Positions 31,820-35,899 of a stretch of DNA of 35,899 nucleotides are shown one piece after another. Position numbers and translations under genes: made by a program. Location: NCBI GenBank assembly GCA_028280515.1, contig JANQLP010000225.1, positions 1-35,899 of the forward strand, written 5' to 3'. Within the stretch, counting starts at the first letter, position 1; the number at the start of each line of letters is the position of its first letter. The DNA is from Hyphomicrobiales bacterium (GTDB taxonomy: Bacteria; Pseudomonadota; Alphaproteobacteria; Rhizobiales; Methyloligellaceae). Below the pieces are notes generated by a model that was given only the letters and a program-made list of their open reading frames with translations, had not been told where the DNA came from and made no database searches.

Positions 31820-33217
31820 TCACATGTTGGAGAGATTGTCGAGGATACGGGCCCAGCTTCGCGCGCCTTTCCGGTAGCTCGTCAGATTGTATTTCTCGTT
31901 TGGCGAATGGATCTGGTTGTCGTCCAGTGCGAAGCCGACGAGCAGCGACTCCATGCCAAGCTGCGACTTGAAGGACTCGACGATGGGGATCGAGCCGCCG
32001 CAGCCCATAAAGACGGGCTGTTTGCCCCATTCGTCCGCGAGCGCGCCTGCGGCGGCCCTGAACGCCGGACCCGTCGTATCGAATCCGACCGCTGGCGATC
32101 CTTGTCCGGGGAGGAATTCGGCACTGCAATCGTCCGGCAGGCGGCTCATGACGAATTCCTTGAAGCCTGAAACGACCTTGTCCGGGTCCTGATCGGGCAC
32201 CAGACGGAACGTCAGTTTCGCCGACGCCTTTGACGGGATAACCGTTTTGGTGCCGGGCCCCGTATAGCCGCCAATGATGCCGTTGATCTCGGCGGTCGGG
32301 CGGGACCAGAGCTGTTCCAGGACGCCGCGCCCTGTTTCGCCGGCCGGCAGTTTCAGTCCGACCTCTCCGAGGAACTGCGCGGTGTCGAAATCAAGCGCGT
32401 TCCACTGGTCCTGCTGATCCGGGCTCAACGGGCGGACATCGTCGTAAAAGCCGGGAATCTGAACCGCGCCGTTTTCGTTGTAGAGACTGCCGAGGATCCG
32501 CGTCAGCACGCGTATCGGGTTGCGCGCCGCGCCACCGTACATTCCGGAATGAAGATCGCGAGACGGGCCGGTGACGACCACCTCGCTGGAGCAGAGGCCA
32601 CGCAGCATGGTTGTGATCGCCGGCGTGTCAGCGTCCCACTGGCCGGTATCGCAAACGAGCGCGAAGTCCTTGATGAGTTCGTCCCGGTTGGCTTCCAGGA
32701 AGGGTGCCAGGCTCGGGCTGCCGGACTCTTCCTCGCCTTCGATCAGGACCGAAACCGAGACCGGCAGGTCCCCCGTCGCGTCGTGCCACGCGCGGCATGC
32801 CTCGAGGAACGTCATGAACTGGCCCTTGTCGTCGGAGGCGCCGCGGCCGCTGATCACCGATCCGTATTTCGGATCGTCCTTGAGCTGCGGTTCGAAGGGG
32901 GGCGTGTCCCATTTGTCCAGCGGATCGGCCGGCTGCACGTCATAGTGTCCGTAGAACAGGACATGGGGGCTCGCCCGTCCGTTGCTCGACGTGTAGTGGC
33001 CAACGACCATAGGTTTTCCGGTCGTCGGGCGAACCGATGCATCAAATCCGATCTCGCCGAGCTTGTCAGCGCACCATTCGGCCGCGTCCTTGCAGGCGTC
33101 GTCATAGGCAGGGTCGGTCGAGATGCTTGGTATTCTGATGATCTCGAACAGGCGTTCCGTCGAGGCGTCTTCTTCGCCTGACAGGACTTCGAGCACTTTG
33201 TTCAGGGGGTCACTCAT
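31820..33217 (-). CDS. M20 family dipeptidase
   Basis: The 465-residue zinc peptidase resembles the CNDP/DUG1-type M20 dipeptidases. Metal and catalytic residues are visible: His91 and Asp93 in YGHYDVQPAD, the GRGASDDKGQ segment with Asp129/130, the EGEEESGS glutamates (160-164), Asp190 and a C-terminal His in HSPNEKYN. A lid/dimerisation domain lies between about 210 and 330 (RDLHSGMYGGAARNP). It is probably cytoplasmic and single; it cleaves dipeptides or related amide bonds. Exact substrate unknown. Confidence 0.95.
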   Translation of the reverse strand: MSDPLNKVLEVLSGEEDASTERLFEIIRIPSISTDPAYDDACKDAAEWCADKLGEIGFDASVRPTTGKPMVVGHYTSSNGRASPHVLFYGHYDVQPADPLDKWDTPPFEPQLKDDPKYGSVISGRGASDDKGQFMTFLEACRAWHDATGDLPVSVSVLIEGEEESGSPSLAPFLEANRDELIKDFALVCDTGQWDADTPAITTMLRGLCSSEVVVTGPSRDLHSGMYGGAARNPIRVLTRILGSLYNENGAVQIPGFYDDVRPLSPDQQDQWNALDFDTAQFLGEVGLKLPAGETGRGVLEQLWSRPTAEINGIIGGYTGPGTKTVIPSKASAKLTFRLVPDQDPDKVVSGFKEFVMSRLPDDCSAEFLPGQGSPAVGFDTTGPAFRAAAGALADEWGKQPVFMGCGGSIPIVESFKSQLGMESLLVGFALDDNQIHSPNEKYNLTSYRKGARSWARILDNLSNM

Positions 33218-33397
33218 GATGAAACTTCCGAATCACTGCTAGTGTCGCGTGGCCGCCGTGACCTGATACGCGGCGATTTGCCTGCGAAGGCAACGCCTGA
33301 GCACGCGATTTTGCAATCGAAACCGGTTTTATCCAACATTTTTGCACAGGTTTGCCCCAGAAATCCGTTTTGGCGCCTTGAGCCCGTCAAATCCAGT

Positions 33398-33417
33398 GTT
33401 ACACTTCCGTTACAGTT
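33398..33417 (+). promoter_or_regulatory. Tandem GTTACA direct repeat upstream of the small winged-helix gene
   Basis: GTTACACTT (from 33398) and GTTACAGTT (from 33409) are spaced exactly 11 bases, one helical turn, about 60 bases before the gene at 33478. This is the layout of sites for OmpR/PhoB-type regulators. The rest of the 33218-33477 gap shows no gene. Confidence 0.35.
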
Positions 33418-33477
33418 GGTACTGCGTGGAGTTTGAGTAGCGTTGAAAGGAGTTTGTCACGTTTGTAGGGGGTTGTT

Positions 33478-33759
33478 TTGTCGAGTCCGATTGCGGGTCT
33501 GGACAGGGCCGATTGCAAGTTTCTGGAGCGCCTCAATCGCGCCAGTGAGATGCCGAGCCCGATGATGCGTACGCGTATCGACAAGCTACTTGATTCCGGT
33601 CTTATTGAAGAAAACTCGGTAGGAGGCGTCACCATAACGGTGCGCGGCCAGCTTGAGTTGGCTCGGTGGCGATTTCGGGATGCGCCGCGAAACCGGTTCT
33701 CGGTTATGGGGTACGAACCGAGCCGGCGGTTGATCGAAAAGTTCTTCAGTCCATCCTAG
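33478..33759 (+). CDS. Small winged-helix-like protein of unknown function
   Basis: The 93-residue product starts at a TTG preceded by AGGGGG. The stretch SPMMRTRIDKLLDSGLIEENSVGGVTITVRGQLELARWRF reads as recognition helix and beta-wing of a winged helix, as in small DNA-binding proteins. No named family recognised. The gene has its own upstream direct repeat and a strong terminator, so it is a single-gene unit. Confidence 0.7.
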   Translation: MSSPIAGLDRADCKFLERLNRASEMPSPMMRTRIDKLLDSGLIEENSVGGVTITVRGQLELARWRFRDAPRNRFSVMGYEPSRRLIEKFFSPS

Positions 33760-33774
33760 AAATATCAGAAGGCG

Positions 33775-33800
33775 ATCTGCACGAGGTGCAGATTTTTTTT
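33775..33800 (+). terminator. Strong rho-independent terminator
   Basis: ATCTGCAC (33775-33782) and GTGCAGAT (33786-33793) form a perfect 8-bp stem with a 3-base loop, followed directly by a run of eight Ts. It lies 16 bases after the small winged-helix gene and isolates it from the ThDP cluster. Confidence 0.9.
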
Positions 33801-33871
33801 GCGTGCAAACGGCGGGGATGAGTTAGGTTGCGCGCACAGATAAGAACAAGAAAACGGGGAACGAAGCGCAT

Positions 33872-34396
33872 ATGTCTGGGGAGGATGACGGTTGGTCCGG
33901 GGATATCTACGGCCTCATCAAGGAGGCTGGCATCACACTGGTCACCACGGTTCCGGACGCCGGGCTGACGCGCCTGCTCAAGACATGTGACGCAGATCCC
34001 GCGATCCGGGTCGTCACGCTCTCAACCGAAGAAGAAGGCGTCGGTATCGGATATGGCGCATGGCTTGGCGGCACGCGCGCCTTGCTTTGCCTGCAGTCCA
34101 GCGGAACCGGGAACATCATCAATGGTCTGGCGCTGCCCGCCTTCGCGGAGAGCCCGTGTCTGATGCTGGTCACCATGCGCGGACAGGAAGGCGAGGGTAA
34201 CCCGGCGCAATTTCCCATGGGGCGTGCCGTGCGCCCGGTATTCGAGGCGATGGGTGTGACCTGCCTCGAAGGCTCGACCGCCGATGAGGTGGTTTCGCAC
34301 TTCAGACAGGCGTGCGAAATGGTCTTCTCCGAGGGGAAAATGGTTGCAGTGCTGATCGCGCAAAAGGTCATCGGCGCCAAGACGTTCAGCAAGTAA
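33872..34396 (+). CDS. ThDP decarboxylase alpha subunit (ComD/phosphonopyruvate decarboxylase-like)
   Basis: The 174-residue product is a stand-alone Pyr domain of a thiamine-diphosphate enzyme. VVTLSTEEEGVGIGYGAWLGG carries the cofactor-activating glutamate (Glu53-55) and QSSGTGNIINGL follows, as in the alpha subunit of sulfopyruvate decarboxylase and the N-terminal half of phosphonopyruvate decarboxylase. The PP domain is in the next gene, 12 bases on. Substrate unknown: no sulfopyruvate or phosphonate genes are visible. Confidence 0.88.
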   Translation: MSGEDDGWSGDIYGLIKEAGITLVTTVPDAGLTRLLKTCDADPAIRVVTLSTEEEGVGIGYGAWLGGTRALLCLQSSGTGNIINGLALPAFAESPCLMLVTMRGQEGEGNPAQFPMGRAVRPVFEAMGVTCLEGSTADEVVSHFRQACEMVFSEGKMVAVLIAQKVIGAKTFSK

Positions 34397-34408
34397 CGGG
34401 TAGGTCTT

Positions 34409-34990
34409 ATGGCAGAGCTTCATCGACGTGACGTGCTGGCGCGGGTGCTGGAGGAGCGCGACGGGGCGCTCGTGGTGCCGGGGCTCGGCACCGCCAATTA
34501 CGATCTGTTCGCGGTGTCGCCGAGCGACGGCAACGCCTATATGTGGAACGCCATGGGCCTGACGGTGCCGACCGGGCTCGGGCTGGCCATAGCGCAGCCG
34601 GATCGCCGGGTTCTTGTCGTGACAGGCGACGGCGAGATGATGATGGGCATCGGTTCCCTTTCGGTCGTGGCGGCCCAGGCTCCTGAAAACCTCAGCATAC
34701 TGGTCATGGACAACGAGATGTTCGAGGAAACCGGTGCGCAGACCGGACTGTCGGCCAAACGCGCGGATATCGAGAAGATCGCGGTCGGATCCGGCATCGA
34801 AAAAACCATGACGGTGCGGACCGACAACGAGGTGGCGCGCCTTGCCGCGTTTCTTCTCAAGGAACAGGGTCCCGTCCTTGCCGTCGCAAAGGTGGCCGCG
34901 AGCCGGGACGAACCGGTGTTTCCGACGATGGACGGTCCGGGCATCGTCAGCAAGTTTCGCGCCTCCGTTCTGGGGTCGCAAAGCATCTGA
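34409..34990 (+). CDS. ThDP decarboxylase beta subunit (ComE-like)
   Basis: The 193-residue product is the matching PP domain, with the ThDP/Mg motif GDG (73-75) and Asp-Asn 27 residues later (101-102), followed by EMFEETGAQ. Together with the preceding gene it should form one active site at the subunit interface of a 2-oxoacid decarboxylase. The small two-subunit form is typical of ComDE. It is followed by a gap of 117 bases with a palindrome, then the formyltransferase-type gene. Confidence 0.9.
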   Translation: MAELHRRDVLARVLEERDGALVVPGLGTANYDLFAVSPSDGNAYMWNAMGLTVPTGLGLAIAQPDRRVLVVTGDGEMMMGIGSLSVVAAQAPENLSILVMDNEMFEETGAQTGLSAKRADIEKIAVGSGIEKTMTVRTDNEVARLAAFLLKEQGPVLAVAKVAASRDEPVFPTMDGPGIVSKFRASVLGSQSI

Positions 34991-35055
34991 CGTTTCGTTC
35001 TCCGGCAGCGCACAGCACTTTTCCGGAATTGCTCTAGATCGGTGCGGGACGCTGG

Positions 35056-35065
35056 TGGTATACCA
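35056..35065. promoter_or_regulatory. GntR-type palindrome before the formyltransferase gene
   Basis: TGGTATACCA is a perfect 10-bp palindrome 42 bases upstream of the next ATG. TGGTATACCA-like boxes are typical operators of GntR regulators of the FadR/FCD type. No such regulator is encoded in the window. Inference. Confidence 0.4.
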
Positions 35066-35107
35066 TATCCCACTAAGACAATTCTTTCGAAGAGGGATGG
35101 TGGCGTC

Positions 35108-35899
35108 ATGCGCATTGTGGTTCACGGACAGGAGGCCTTTGGCAAGGCCGTTTTGGAAGCGCTTCTGGAGCGCGGCGAGGACGTGGTCGGCGTCTATTGC
35201 GCGCCCGACAAGGAAGGCCGGCCTGAAGACCCGCTCAAGGTCTTTGCCCGTGAAAAGGGATTCGACGTGCATCAGCCGTCCTCCTGGAAGAAGGAGGAGG
35301 TTTGGGACCACCTTCGGTCCCTGGAACCGGATCTTTGCGTGATGGCCTATGTCACGCTGTTCGTTCCGCAAACGCCGCTCGAAATCCCCAAGCTCGGCAC
35401 GATCCAGTATCACCCTTCGTTGCTGCCGCTGCATCGCGGCCCCAGTTCCATCAACTGGCCGATCATCATGGGCGCAAAGAAGACGGGCCTCAGCATCTTC
35501 TGGCCCGACGAGGGGCTCGATGAAGGCCCGATCCTGCTGCAGAAGGAAGTCGACATCGGACCCGACGATACGCTCGGGTCGGTCTACTTCAAGAACCTGT
35601 TCCCCATGGGGGTGGAGGCCATGTGCGAGGCGGTCGACCTTGTGCGCGACGGCAAGGCGCCGCGAGTGGACCAGGACCATTCCAAGGCAACCTATGAAAG
35701 CTGGTGCCGGAAGAAGGACGCCGAAGTGGACTGGTCAAAGCCCGTGCAGGAGGTTCACAATCTGATCCGCGGTACCGATCCGGCGCCCGGCGCGTGGACG
35801 ATGCACGGCGATGTTCGGCTTTCGCTGTTCGACAGCACCGTGGCGGACGGTTCCGGGGCTCCAGGTGACGCCCTCGTCGGACACGTCGAGCACTTCACC
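35108..35899 (+). CDS. 10-formyltetrahydrofolate hydrolase/formyltransferase-type protein (partial)
   Basis: The frame from ATG 35108 runs off the right edge after 264 residues. It matches the N-terminal hydrolase domain of 10-formyl-THF dehydrogenase (ALDH1L1) better than methionyl-tRNA formyltransferase. The active site is Tyr-His-P-S-L-L-P with His102, not Asn-x-His, and Asp138 in GLDEG lies 36 residues on, the spacing of His106/Asp142 in ALDH1L1. A C-terminal barrel begins near residue 205 (IRGTDPAPGAWT). It would use 10-formyl-THF, releasing formate or passing on the formyl group. Whether an aldehyde dehydrogenase domain follows cannot be seen. Confidence 0.88.
   Translation, partial: MRIVVHGQEAFGKAVLEALLERGEDVVGVYCAPDKEGRPEDPLKVFAREKGFDVHQPSSWKKEEVWDHLRSLEPDLCVMAYVTLFVPQTPLEIPKLGTIQYHPSLLPLHRGPSSINWPIIMGAKKTGLSIFWPDEGLDEGPILLQKEVDIGPDDTLGSVYFKNLFPMGVEAMCEAVDLVRDGKAPRVDQDHSKATYESWCRKKDAEVDWSKPVQEVHNLIRGTDPAPGAWTMHGDVRLSLFDSTVADGSGAPGDALVGHVEHFT

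Noticed and set aside
34022-35680. 552-residue open frame antisense to the ThDP/formyltransferase cluster
   Set aside because: Spans three well-supported plus-strand genes and their spacers; composition is His/Arg-rich, as in shadows.

Overview
The window reads as chromosomal DNA of an alphaproteobacterium, most likely of the Hyphomicrobiales (Rhizobiales). The evidence is high GC, gene blocks usual in that order (ychF-pth-rplY-prs; lgt-MidA methyltransferase-pgeF; uvrC-pgsA-moaD-moaE; a MarR/OmpR/EnvZ-type trio divergent from ilvE), an EnvZ-like kinase with an HDLRTILTR H-box, and a Pth with a basic C-terminal tail. I cannot name a genus. No rRNA, tRNA, CRISPR array or complete insertion sequence was seen.

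Layout. 1-9.9 kb (minus strand): ychF (cut by the left edge), pth, rplY and prs, a lipoprotein gene, pgeF, a MidA/NDUFAF7-type methyltransferase and lgt. These are followed by an overlapping pair coding for an RraA-fold aldolase and an acetolactate-synthase-like thiamine-diphosphate enzyme. 10.0-11.9 kb (plus): ubiK, a ybjN-like gene and proC. 12.0-13.7 kb (minus): an L,D-transpeptidase and two small exported or membrane proteins. 13.9-16.05 kb (plus): a CsaA-like tRNA-binding protein and two dehydrogenases. 16.2-22.2 kb (minus): a MarR-EmrA-EmrB efflux operon with a clear palindromic operator, then a MarR/response regulator/histidine kinase operon. 22.4-23.8 kb (plus): ilvE and a cysteine-rich exported protein. 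23.8-28.4 kb (minus): a compact operon of a FolM/PTR1-like reductase, folB, uvrC, pgsA, moaD and moaE. 28.4-33.2 kb (minus): a Ca/Na antiporter with a structured leader, a DUF1176-like exported protein, RNase T2, a glutathione S-transferase and an M20 dipeptidase. 33.5-35.9 kb (plus): a small winged-helix-like protein, a split ThDP decarboxylase (ComD/ComE type) and a 10-formyl-THF hydrolase-type protein cut by the right edge.

Most of the window is housekeeping: translation, PRPP, lipoprotein maturation, proline and branched-chain amino acids, folate, molybdopterin, phospholipid and DNA repair. Two points stand out. First, a 200-270 bp intergenic repeat with ~22-bp terminal inverted repeats lies inside two conserved operons (pth/ychF and lgt/midA). 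In both places its right end supplies the last two bases of the upstream gene's TAG stop codon. A shorter, decayed relative seems to lie at 16.05-16.19 kb around a perfect 25-bp inverted repeat. Second, the right-end cluster joins a two-subunit ThDP decarboxylase to a formyl-THF-hydrolase-like protein, with a GntR-type palindrome between them; I know of no described pathway for this combination.
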